A DNA stretch of 8,485 bases, taken from NCBI GenBank assembly GCA_029938185.1, contig JAOZVK010000236.1, forward strand, positions 1 to 8,485, in the 5' to 3' direction. Of this stretch, positions 1-5,467 are shown piece by piece. Below the pieces are notes generated by a model, which saw nothing but the letters and a program-made list of their open reading frames with translations, had not been told where the DNA came from and ran no database searches. The position numbers and the translations under genes are program-made. Within the stretch, counting starts at the first letter, position 1. The number at the start of each line of letters is the position of its first letter. The stretch is from Bacteroidales bacterium (lineage in GTDB: Bacteria; Bacteroidota; Bacteroidia; Bacteroidales; JAOZVK01).

Positions 1-121
1 AATAAAAAAACATTTTAGGAACTAATAAAAAACTTAAATAAGCTATTTTTGCTCGAATTTTTATAAGACCAGCTCTATACTAAAGTAGGTAAAAACTTTT
101 GTATGGGTACTTATATTAATT

Positions 122-218
122 ATTTATATTAAAATGGTAAGTTCTCAATAGTTACTTTTTGATGCTTTTTTTATGGTTTATTTATATTTGGATAATGGAC
201 TTCTCAATAGTTACTTTT
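122..218. repeat. Short direct repeat, two copies 59 bp apart
   Basis: The 18 bases at 142-159 (TTCTCAATAGTTACTTTT) recur exactly at 201-218. The similarity continues upstream as a TTTATATT stretch followed by an AATGG-like sequence (about 122-141 and 181-200), with small differences. Function is unknown. Confidence 0.7.
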
Positions 219-504
219 CACTTATATTCAAATAATTACCTAAATATAAAAACACTTTTTGTAAAATCCATATATTTAGCCTGAATAATTCACAAATTTT
301 CTATTCCGATGCGTAACTGTCTGTATATTTGAACGTCCTCAATTTATAAATAATTGAAATAGTTCACTATTACAATTATTTAGAAATCTGCGGTTGTTCA
401 AATCTATCAGACATTTACACATCTCATAACCAAAATTTATGAATTAATCAGGTTAGGTGTAAACCAATTCGTAATTCGTAATTTCCTAACTATTGAGAAC
501 TTAC
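137..504. repeat. 17-bp perfect inverted repeat bounding 368 bp
   Basis: The 17 bases at 137-153 (GTAAGTTCTCAATAGTT) are the exact reverse complement of 488-504. The inner sequence is non-coding. Such ends could be terminal inverted repeats of a small non-autonomous element, but I see no matching target-site duplication outside them, and a third core copy at 201-213 lies inside. The pairing is seen; the mobile-element reading is only a possibility. Confidence 0.5.
456..480. repeat. Dispersed AATTCGTAATTCGTA intergenic repeat, copy 1
   Basis: These 25 bases match 5151-5175 at 24 of 25 positions (the difference is GGTGT versus GGTGA near the start). Both copies contain a tandem ATTCGTA unit and both lie in intergenic DNA. 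Repeats of this style are common between genes in AT-rich Bacteroidota. Confidence 0.65.
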
Positions 505-519
505 TTCTAATACGCCTAA

Positions 520-1902
520 TCATTTCGTTTCCACTATTTTTTTTAAGGAATCTACCATACCAGGTATCAATTTTGTTTTGTATATTTTCTCTCTTACCTT
601 TGGTATTTTTGACAGCGTAAACATTAGAGCATTGTAAATTCTGTATTTTATTTTTCGGTGCGGAAATTTCATTATTCCAAGTTTTTTGTATGCTTTATAA
701 TCTGCTATAAAAGGAAAACGGAGAGGACCATAAATATCGTCTCTAAAAATTTTCATACCACCAACACCAAGAAAATCATGCTCTCTAACTATTTTTTGTT
801 TAGAAAATGAAATTACTTTTTGCGAACTTACAGCAATTAGTTTGTCAATATTTTCTGAGTTTTCGGATTCATCGGTTACAAAATCCATCAAATTAGATTT
901 TTGTATTTGTGCTAGTGCTAAAAAAATTTCACTTATATTTGGAATTTGCGAAAGCGGACCACTTATTACATAAAGTACTTGTTTAGTAATCATTGTGGGT
1001 GTGTGGGTGTTAAAAAAAGTTCTGTCGAAAAACATTTTCCAATGTGCCGAAAGAAAGCGGTCTGTAATTGTACCTACAAAAACTAAAATATCTGCGGTCA
1101 TTATTTTTGTTCTATAAAATTCGGTAAATTTGTCTCTCCCATTATATTGACAGGTATAATCATAGCCACATTGAATACAGCCCAAGCAAGCTCCTTTTAT
1201 GTCTAATTCATGAAGGTTTATTACTTCAATATCTTCTACAAAGTTAGACTTAAATTGTGTAAGCATTTTACTTGAATTGCTATTTTTATTTATATAGTCT
1301 GTTACAATCAATATTTTTTCTCCTTTACAGCTAATTTTTTGCTCTACTGTTTTGGCTTTGTATATAAAATCTGATTTTTTTACTGGATAATATTGGCGAC
1401 TAACATGAGCTTGGTTTTCTATGGTATCAAAAAAATTAGATGCAAATTTGATAATCTTTTCCCTACCTTCTTCTTGTAGCAGGCTATACATGTGAGACGA
1501 CATATAGTCAATATATTTCATTTCTAAATCTTCGCAAATTGCTCGCATATAATTGTTTGCAGTATGGTCGTAGAAATGAATAGATGTAGTAATAACTGCC
1601 GTATATTTATTTTTGAAGACAGAATTAACTTTGTGTTCCCAAATCAGTTCTATAAAACGTTTGTATTGCGAAGGCACTAAACAAACATACAAAGGAACTG
1701 CCCAAATAATGGCATCTGCATTTTCTACTTTTTTAATAATCTCTTGGAAAACCGATTCGTCTTTTTCGATTCGTTTAATACGTTGAGAAATATTTTCTAC
1801 TTCGTAGTTGTGTGTATGAAATTTTTTTTGTATATAATTCACATACTGTAAAGTAATACTTTTTTTGCCTTTTGGACTTCCATTTAATACTAATATTTTC
1901 AT
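520..1902 (-). CDS. Tandem flavodoxin-fold oxidoreductase with iron-sulfur-flavoprotein-like Cys cluster
   Basis: This 460-residue protein probably moves electrons with bound FMN; its substrate is unknown. The N-terminal domain (about 1-170) opens with a beta strand and a phosphate-binding loop (MKILVLNGSPKGKKS) and has a PLY motif at 70-72, as in NADPH-dependent FMN reductases. A second flavodoxin-like domain starts near 196 (KILIVTDYINKNSNSS), so two such domains are fused. The second domain carries Cys239, Cys242, Cys245 and Cys251 (C-x2-C-x2-C-x5-C). This fits the compact motif that binds a 4Fe-4S cluster in archaeal and bacterial iron-sulfur flavoproteins; cluster binding here is inferred. 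Residues 380-460 form a basic C-terminal extension of unknown role. There is no signal peptide, so it is probably cytoplasmic. The start is the only ATG before the conserved first strand. The nearest neighbour is the divergent-in-function barrel operon more than 340 bp upstream, so the gene is probably transcribed alone. Confidence 0.85.
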   Translation of the reverse strand: MKILVLNGSPKGKKSITLQYVNYIQKKFHTHNYEVENISQRIKRIEKDESVFQEIIKKVENADAIIWAVPLYVCLVPSQYKRFIELIWEHKVNSVFKNKYTAVITTSIHFYDHTANNYMRAICEDLEMKYIDYMSSHMYSLLQEEGREKIIKFASNFFDTIENQAHVSRQYYPVKKSDFIYKAKTVEQKISCKGEKILIVTDYINKNSNSSKMLTQFKSNFVEDIEVINLHELDIKGACLGCIQCGYDYTCQYNGRDKFTEFYRTKIMTADILVFVGTITDRFLSAHWKMFFDRTFFNTHTPTMITKQVLYVISGPLSQIPNISEIFLALAQIQKSNLMDFVTDESENSENIDKLIAVSSQKVISFSKQKIVREHDFLGVGGMKIFRDDIYGPLRFPFIADYKAYKKLGIMKFPHRKIKYRIYNALMFTLSKIPKVREKIYKTKLIPGMVDSLKKIVETK

Positions 1903-1937
1903 AATTATTTTATTGTGTAAATTGATGATAACGAGAG

Positions 1938-1967
1938 TGTAACTCTATCCTTCTGCATAGAGTTACA
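1938..1967. promoter_or_regulatory. 11-bp perfect hairpin upstream of the flavodoxin-fold gene
   Basis: TGTAACTCTAT (1938-1948) pairs perfectly with ATAGAGTTACA (1957-1967) across an 8-base loop. For the leftward gene starting at 1902, it lies about 35 bases before the start codon and could be a 5'-leader hairpin or an operator. On the plus strand it is followed by TTTTTAT and looks like a terminator, but no rightward gene lies upstream. The structure is seen; its role is not determined. Confidence 0.45.
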
Positions 1968-2075
1968 TTTTTATAAATAATTGTAATCAATTTGTAAACG
2001 ATGTTACTAACTATGTCTACCCACATAAGATTGAACAGTGTCGTTTATCAGGAGTTTCGTAACAAGATAAAAATC

Positions 2076-2102
2076 AATCCTGTTAATCCTGTAAATCCTG
2101 AC
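2076..2102. repeat. Three 9-bp tandem units (AATCCTGTT-like)
   Basis: Three consecutive units read AATCCTGTT, AATCCTGTA and AATCCTGAC. A related but distinct array occurs at 3751-3790. Function is unknown. Confidence 0.7.
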
Positions 2103-2222
2103 AAAAAATAAAATAATGTCCAATACTAAACGTGTAGCCTTAACTATCAATATTTCAAATTTATTTTTTCTTTTTAATTAACTGACAATCAACTACAATA
2201 AATACTTAAGCGTAAGCAAGGT

Positions 2223-2239
2223 AAAAAGCTCGAAGAGCC
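2223..2239 (-). terminator. Intrinsic terminator of the beta-barrel operon
   Basis: On the minus strand GCTC (2238-2235) and GAGC (2231-2228) form a stem around a TTC triloop, followed by five T residues (2227-2223). It begins 8 bases after the stop codon at 2247-2249. The stem is short (4 bp plus a possible G-T pair), so strength is uncertain. A competing 7-bp stem pairs 2231-2237 with 2250-2256, overlapping the end of the coding region. Confidence 0.5.
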
Positions 2240-2246
2240 AATTTTT

Positions 2247-2951
2247 TTACTCTTCGATAATACTATTTTTTGTATCTTCTTTCATACCTTTTGTTAAAAA
2301 CAAGCGACCACCGATAGTAATATTTATAAAAAACCCACTAAAGTTATCCGAAATACCTGCATTAGTACCTGGACCGTTTACTTCCCATTCTGCATCTTCT
2401 TTTAATGAATAATCATATCCTAATACGACACCTATTGAGTTGTGCAAATATACAATTGCTTCAAAATTTAATCCAATTCTTAATGCATTATCGTGATGTT
2501 TGAGCATATAAGAATTCTTATCATTGTTCAAAATGCTACCAGTAAAACTGTTATCATAAACAGATATTTTGTTTGTTGTCATTGCCATACCTACAAGCGG
2601 TGCAAGTGTAAGTTTATATGTATCAATAACTTTATACGAAATATAAAATGTATTTGTAAAAGCGTTATATTCTGTTAGAGTTCCATTTTCGTCTAATTTT
2701 GCCTGTGAATAATAAAAATCAGAACTCCAAAGTATTCTTTTATAACTCCAATACGCACCCGCACCAAGATTAAATGCTGTTTTTGGTAAAGAAATATGTT
2801 TTTCAAGATTTTCAAAATTCAAGGTTTTTATCCCTATATTTGCAAACATTGACATTTGGAATACTTTTGCTCTTCTGTCTGTTTGCGAACTTGCTGTGAA
2901 GCCAATAAATAATATGGCTATAACTGCTATGATAATGTGTTTTTTATTCAT
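2247..2951 (-). CDS. Secreted outer-membrane beta-barrel-type protein
   Basis: This 234-residue protein is not recognised as a specific family. Residues 1-23 form a typical signal peptide: a Lys-Lys start, an Ile/Ala/Leu-rich core, and a likely cleavage site after the SSQ at 21-23. The rest alternates short strands of hydrophobic and aromatic residues with polar turns, for example around 60-84, 101-107, 114-125, 157-168, 173-182 and 205-219, as in small outer-membrane barrels. The predicted last strand (SGFFINITIGGRLFL) is followed by a charged 15-residue tail rather than ending in an aromatic residue. It is the second gene of a two-gene leftward unit, starting 25 bases after the stop of the gene at 2977-3606. 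The barrel fold and outer-membrane location are inferred from pattern; ligand and function are unknown. Confidence 0.75.
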   Translation of the reverse strand: MNKKHIIIAVIAILFIGFTASSQTDRRAKVFQMSMFANIGIKTLNFENLEKHISLPKTAFNLGAGAYWSYKRILWSSDFYYSQAKLDENGTLTEYNAFTNTFYISYKVIDTYKLTLAPLVGMAMTTNKISVYDNSFTGSILNNDKNSYMLKHHDNALRIGLNFEAIVYLHNSIGVVLGYDYSLKEDAEWEVNGPGTNAGISDNFSGFFINITIGGRLFLTKGMKEDTKNSIIEE

Positions 2952-2976
2952 GATTATTATTTTAAATTATAAATTA

Positions 2977-3606
2977 TTAAAATTTCCCAAATTTAAGCAC
3001 CAGTCCTATATGAAATCCACTTAGTTCTTCATCAGTAAGATTTTTTAAGGAACTACCCATCACGTGTCTATAACCAATATTTAATGTAGGCATAAAGAAT
3101 TTTGTGAAATTAAACTCAATATTAATACCTGATTCTAACAAAAATATTCCTGATTTTTCAATTGTTTCGTCAATATCATCATCATTATTATTTTCAAGGC
3201 TTTTATCTGAAATAAAAACTCCTCCTGCCATGATATTCAAAGGTATAGAAAAATGAACTGCATTTTTCATTCCTATTGTATATTCAAAAAATACTCCTCC
3301 TGCTCCCATTCCTATATGCAAATCTACATCTGATTTTCCTGCTAAATTATCTCCTTTAAAGACATAATCTGAAACATGACCATAACCAATTCCGCCAAAT
3401 GTAAATTTTTGGTTTATTGTAAATCCTCCTTTTCCACCTATTGCAACTCCCCCAATTCCATTTATTTGCGATGCTCTTAAAATCGGACTTCCATAACCGC
3501 CAAAGCTCACAGTCGTATCTTTTGAACTAAACAAGGTATTTATTTCTTGCGAATATCCGAGAAACGATATTGCTATTGTTACTATTAATACTGATAATTT
3601 TTTCAT
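2977..3606 (-). CDS. Secreted glycine-rich outer-membrane beta-barrel-type protein
   Basis: This 209-residue protein has a clear signal peptide (1-20, with probable cleavage after GYSQ). The mature part is rich in Gly and in alternating strand patterns (35-80, 95-131, 153-183). It ends in a strand finishing LVLKFGKF, and a C-terminal Phe is a usual recognition feature for outer-membrane barrel assembly. An acidic Asn/Asp/Glu stretch at 138-150 probably forms a loop. No enzymatic or transport motif is seen and I cannot assign a family. It is the first gene of a leftward pair; only 25 bases separate its stop from the next start, which suggests co-transcription and perhaps a shared envelope role. 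The promoter upstream (3607-3660) was not recognisable. Confidence 0.75.
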   Translation of the reverse strand: MKKLSVLIVTIAISFLGYSQEINTLFSSKDTTVSFGGYGSPILRASQINGIGGVAIGGKGGFTINQKFTFGGIGYGHVSDYVFKGDNLAGKSDVDLHIGMGAGGVFFEYTIGMKNAVHFSIPLNIMAGGVFISDKSLENNNDDDIDETIEKSGIFLLESGINIEFNFTKFFMPTLNIGYRHVMGSSLKNLTDEELSGFHIGLVLKFGKF

Positions 3607-3642
3607 ATTTTTTTTATATTAAATTAATATTAAAGATTTTAG

Positions 3643-3746
3643 GCTACCAGGTTTAAGTTAGCCGCTTTTTAACCGCAAAGTTTCTCTTTAACTTTATGGT
3701 TGAAACCATTTGAAAAACAAGAGTGTCCAACCTTACGCGAGTATCC
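3643..3746. repeat. Mosaic intergenic repeat, copy A
   Basis: It opens with a CTACCAG module (3644-3682) that matches 4752-4790 at 35 of 39 positions. It then carries a CTTTAACTTTATGGTTG module and a TTGAAAAACAAG module shared with 3814-3885, and ends with TTACGCGAGTATCC, like the TTACGCAAGTAGCC segment ending at 4725. Confidence 0.7.
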
Positions 3747-3750
3747 AAAA

Positions 3751-3790
3751 ATCCGTATTACTCCGTGTAATCCGTGTGCTCCGCGTTCCT
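3751..3790. repeat. Imperfect tandem repeat of about 9-10 bp (TCCGTGTA-like)
   Basis: Successive units resemble ATCCGTATT, ACTCCGTGTA, ATCCGTGTG and CTCCGCGTT. The array sits between repeat copies A and B and has no apparent coding role. Confidence 0.65.
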
Positions 3791-3813
3791 ATTTTTTGTC
3801 CAACTATGTGTGG

Positions 3814-3885
3814 GTAGCCGTTTTCTTTAACTTTATGATTAAAACTTCTTGAAAAACAAGAATATTCAAGCTTACGTTGGTAGCC
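3814..3885. repeat. Mosaic intergenic repeat, copy B
   Basis: It contains CTTTAACTTTATGATTAAAA followed by CTTCTTGAAAAACAAG, and it is bounded by GTAGCC at both ends (3814-3819 and 3880-3885). It is the intact counterpart of the family member that is interrupted at 4858-4961. Confidence 0.7.
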
Positions 3886-3915
3886 AGATTTTACATTATA
3901 ACAAATAAAAGGCTT

Positions 3916-4347
3916 TTATTCTATATTAATGCTAATAGTCATTTTTTTAGCTGAATTTAGTTTAAAAGAAACGTCTTTAAAATCTGGTGGACCAAATGAA
4001 CCATAAATATTTCGAGAAAAACCATAGCTTTCTTTTGGTGCTCCAAATAAATTTTTATTCATTTTTTTGTCTTCATTTTCATCGTGCCAAACTGCAACAG
4101 CATAAGTTCCAGCTGGGATATTTGTAAAAGTGTGACTTACTCCAGATTTATCAGCTTTCGTGGCAACACCTTTAAAGTTTTTATCATATTCAGGAAAACT
4201 CGTTTCACTATTATAGAGTCCGATTTGAATGACACCTTTGCTGTTTTCGATACCCGAAATGTTAACTACTATTGTTCCTGTTTGTGTTTGTGCAAAAATT
4301 GGTGTAGTAAACACCAAGAACATAATTATAGAAAATAAATTTTTCAT
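3916..4347 (-). CDS. DUF2141 domain protein, secreted
   Basis: This 143-residue protein has a signal peptide (1-20, probable cleavage after IFAQ) and then one complete DUF2141 domain to the C-terminus. Family hallmarks are visible: PAGTYAVAVWHDEN (78-91), FGAPKESYGFSRN (101-113) and FGPPDF (118-123), followed by a final beta strand. Proteins of this family are small, exported and beta-rich, and are frequent in Bacteroidota and Proteobacteria; their biochemical function is not established. Location is probably periplasmic or surface-associated. The gene stands alone, with its own promoter at 4382-4414 and about 30 bases of leader. It is separated from the barrel operon by about 300 bp of repeats, so co-transcription with it is unlikely. 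Confidence 0.9.
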   Translation of the reverse strand: MKNLFSIIMFLVFTTPIFAQTQTGTIVVNISGIENSKGVIQIGLYNSETSFPEYDKNFKGVATKADKSGVSHTFTNIPAGTYAVAVWHDENEDKKMNKNLFGAPKESYGFSRNIYGSFGPPDFKDVSFKLNSAKKMTISINIE

Positions 4348-4381
4348 TTTTATTAAATTTTAAATTGGTTAAACAATATTG

Positions 4382-4414
4382 CAAATATAATAACAACTAA
4401 ATCTTAATTGCAAA
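4382..4414 (-). promoter_or_regulatory. Bacteroidota-type promoter of the DUF2141 gene
   Basis: On the minus strand TTTG (4414-4411) is followed, 21 bases later, by TATATTTG (4389-4382), an exact fit to TAnnTTTG. Transcription would begin near 4375, giving a leader of roughly 28 bases before the ATG at 4347. The prediction is based on consensus only. Confidence 0.65.
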
Positions 4415-4617
4415 TTTAAGACATAGATAGGCTGATAATTATTTAGAATGTAATGATTTGGGCTAAATGGGGTTTATTTGGGATGAACAGGAGGGGGCGT
4501 TTTTTTTATATATATTAAATTTTAATGTTATCTAAAATAGGTTTTGAAAATTATTTTTGCGTAAGCAACGTAAAGGCTGACTACCCACATAAAGTTAGAT
4601 AGTTTATTGCATTTGGC

Positions 4618-4673
4618 AGGTGTTTTCACCTACCTCTGACCAGTTGTTCTTTTACAATCAGATGAAAACACCT
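4618..4673. repeat. Long one-sided bulged hairpin
   Basis: AGGTGTTTTCA (4618-4628) pairs with TGAAAACACCT (4663-4673). Inside it TCTGA (4635-4639) pairs with TCAGA (4658-4662), and TTGT (4644-4647) pairs with ACAA (4654-4657) around a TCTTTT loop. The right strand is continuous while the left has bulges of 6 and 4 bases, giving 20 bp in total. It is not followed by a T run, so it is not a terminator. It could be a structured RNA or a repeat-borne palindrome. Confidence 0.55.
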
Positions 4674-4750
4674 AAAAGTCGCAACTTGTTGATAAGTAGT
4701 CGAGTCCAATATTACGCAAGTAGCCCTAAATTTTTTTATTGCTTTTGCCA

Positions 4751-4998
4751 GCTACCAGTTTTATGTTAACCGCTTTTTAAGCGCAAAGTTACACAATGTT
4801 TGACGCAAAGTTTCGCAAAGTTTTGCTAATCTTTACTTTAATTCTATGATTAAAACTAAGGTCTTCGACCTATTTATAGTTGCTTACGCATTAATACAAA
4901 GACTATTTAATCAGGAAGTTATGAATAAGCAAATGTGGAAAAACTTTTGTAACAGTACTTACTTGAAAAACAAGACTGCCAACTTCTGACTGGTAGCC
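4751..4998. repeat. Mosaic intergenic repeat, copy C, interrupted by the 101-bp element
   Basis: The left part (4751-4857) matches copy A from 4752 and copy B around TATGATTAAAACT. The right part (4962-4998) resumes with CTTGAAAAACAAG and ends in GGTAGCC like copy B. Between them lie AAG (4858-4860) and the 101-bp element. Joining the flanks restores the same spacing seen in copies A and B. Confidence 0.7.
4861..4961 (+). repeat. 101-bp dispersed element, left copy
   Basis: It begins GTCTTCGACC and ends CAGTACTTA, and it matches the reverse complement of 8370-8470 at 93 of 101 positions with no gaps. With the base before it, its left end forms a GGTC-TTC-GACC hairpin. It carries one TGCTTACGCA motif. 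No open reading frame of note is present, so if mobile it would depend on an enzyme encoded elsewhere. Confidence 0.85.
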
Positions 4999-5150
4999 CT
5001 TTTGCCCTTTCAAAAAAAACTTGAGAAATAAAAATTCAAAATACTAACTATTTTTTTTAACTAAAATAAATGCTAAACATCTTATTTTCAGTATTTTTTA
5101 AGTTCGTAAAGTAGGATTATAAAAATATTATATATATAACCGAATATTAA

Positions 5151-5175
5151 GGTGAAAACCAATTCGTAATTCGTA
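5151..5175. repeat. Dispersed AATTCGTAATTCGTA intergenic repeat, copy 2
   Basis: It matches 456-480 at 24 of 25 positions and lies about 40 bases upstream of the ilv promoter. Confidence 0.65.
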
Positions 5176-5214
5176 GTTATTAATTCGTAATTATTAATTG
5201 ATAATTGCCATTTT

Positions 5215-5246
5215 TTTGTTTATATTAAAATTAATATATACATTTG
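5215..5246 (+). promoter_or_regulatory. Bacteroidota-type promoter of the ilv leader and ilvB
   Basis: TTTG (5215-5218) is followed after 20 bases by TACATTTG (5239-5246), an exact fit to the TTTG / TAnnTTTG promoter of Bacteroidota. Transcription should begin about 5250-5255, leaving roughly 15 bases before the leader-peptide ATG at 5268. The placement just upstream of a leader peptide and attenuator supports the call. Confidence 0.75.
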
Positions 5247-5267
5247 CAGTCTTACATAACATAAAAT

Positions 5268-5330
5268 ATGGATTCTAAATATTTACATATTACATTACTA
5301 CTCATTGTCTTTATAGTCTTTACGACTTAG
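5268..5330 (+). CDS. ilv leader peptide (attenuation sensor)
   Basis: This 20-codon open reading frame starts with ATG at 5268 and ends with TAG at 5328-5330. Nine of 20 residues are Leu, Ile or Val, and residues 10-17 read LLLIVFIV, far above what the lengths involved would suggest by chance. The peptide itself probably has no activity; its codons act as a gauge of charged Leu, Ile and Val tRNA. The start follows an A-rich stretch (ATAAAAT), as is usual for Bacteroidota starts. A small AGTC/GACT hairpin (5315-5318 with 5324-5327) overlaps its end and might pause polymerase. The stop codon is immediately followed by the antiterminator arm, so a ribosome that reaches the stop would cover it. 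Translation has not been shown, but position and codon content fit a leader peptide closely. Confidence 0.85.
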   Translation: MDSKYLHITLLLIVFIVFTT

Positions 5331-5384
5331 GGAACGGTAGGATTGTATTAATTTATTTTCTGTATATTAAAAAAACACCGTTTC
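5331..5384 (+). promoter_or_regulatory. Antiterminator of the ilv attenuator
   Basis: GGAACGGT (5331-5338) can pair with ACCGTTTC (5377-5384), eight consecutive pairs including one G-U. The second segment is also the upper 5' arm of the terminator at 5369-5406, so the two structures exclude each other. The first arm starts at the base after the leader stop codon. A ribosome stalled at codons 10-17 (5295-5318) would leave it free and allow read-through into ilvB; a ribosome at the stop would mask it and let the terminator form. Confidence 0.8.
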
Positions 5385-5406
5385 ATTAGAAGCGGTGTTT
5401 TTTTTT
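5369..5406 (+). terminator. Intrinsic terminator of the ilv attenuator
   Basis: A continuous 16-bp stem pairs 5369-5384 with 5389-5404 around an ATTA loop. Its GC-containing core is ACACCG with CGGTGT, and nine T residues follow at 5398-5406. It lies 38 bases after the leader stop codon and 61 bases before the ilvB start. Nothing else lies upstream that would need a terminator here, which supports a regulatory role. Confidence 0.9.
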
Positions 5407-5467
5407 AAAACTATTTTGACTATAAAAATTTTGGTTCATTAAGTTTATTTACACACAAATTTATTTT

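Larger units (their letters stand above)
1..519. other. Repeat-rich non-coding stretch at the left edge
   Basis: I see no credible gene here on either strand; all frames are broken by frequent stops in very AT-rich sequence. It holds three copies of a TTCTCAATAGTTA core (two direct, one inverted) and one copy of a dispersed AATTCGTAATTCGTA-type repeat at 456-480. At 91-113 there is a stretch resembling the last 23 bases of the 101-bp element found at 4861-4961, with 3 mismatches in 23. No convincing terminator for the leftward gene ending at 520 was found. Confidence 0.6.
1903..2246. other. Intergenic region with hairpin, tandem repeat and terminator
   Basis: No gene is supported. Reading rightwards it holds an 11-bp perfect hairpin (1938-1967), a CTACCCACATA-type dispersed segment near 2017-2029 that recurs near 4580, a 9-bp tandem repeat (2076-2102), a GCGTAAGC motif (2210-2217) and the leftward terminator at 2223-2239. 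The promoter of the flavodoxin-type gene should lie here, but no clear TAnnTTTG box is visible on the minus strand. Confidence 0.6.
3607..3915. other. Intergenic region made almost entirely of repeats
   Basis: It holds two members of a mosaic repeat family (3643-3746 and 3814-3885) separated by a tandem TCCGTGTA-like array (3751-3790) and a reverse-orientation CTACCCACACATAG-type segment near 3803-3818. No gene is supported. An AATAAAAG/CTTTTATT inverted repeat (3904-3911 and 3913-3920) straddles the stop of the DUF2141 gene, but its single-base centre makes it a poor terminator. Confidence 0.6.
4348..5214. other. Long repeat-filled intergenic region between leftward and rightward blocks
   Basis: No gene is supported in about 870 bases. 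It holds the DUF2141 promoter (4382-4414), a GCGTAAGC motif (4559-4566), a bulged hairpin (4618-4673), a partial mosaic repeat ending at 4725, the interrupted mosaic repeat (4751-4998) with the 101-bp element inside it, and a dispersed repeat (5151-5175). GCAAAGTT is also repeated within 4783-4823. Confidence 0.65.

Noticed and set aside
183..331. TATATTTG boxes at 183-190 and 324-331 as promoters
   Set aside because: They fit TAnnTTTG, but no gene follows on the plus strand and such strings arise easily in AT-rich DNA.
2493..2678. 61-codon rightward open frame inside the barrel gene
   Set aside because: It lies wholly antisense to a better-supported gene, has a Cys/Ile-rich composition typical of antisense frames, and has no start context.
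2076..3790. Tandem arrays as a CRISPR
   Set aside because: Units are only about 9-10 bp, adjacent without spacers, and no cas gene is present.
4084..4338. 84-codon rightward open frame opposite the DUF2141 gene
   Set aside because: It is antisense to a gene with clear family motifs, a signal peptide and its own promoter.
4855..4963. 3-bp ACT target-site duplication around the 101-bp element
   Set aside because: ACT occurs at 4855-4857 and 4961-4963, but removing one copy would leave a site 3 bases shorter than repeat copies A and B; the no-duplication model fits better.
5251..5467. A metabolite riboswitch or T-box ahead of ilvB
   Set aside because: There is no T-box sequence or complex aptamer fold; the leader peptide and two-state hairpin explain the region fully.
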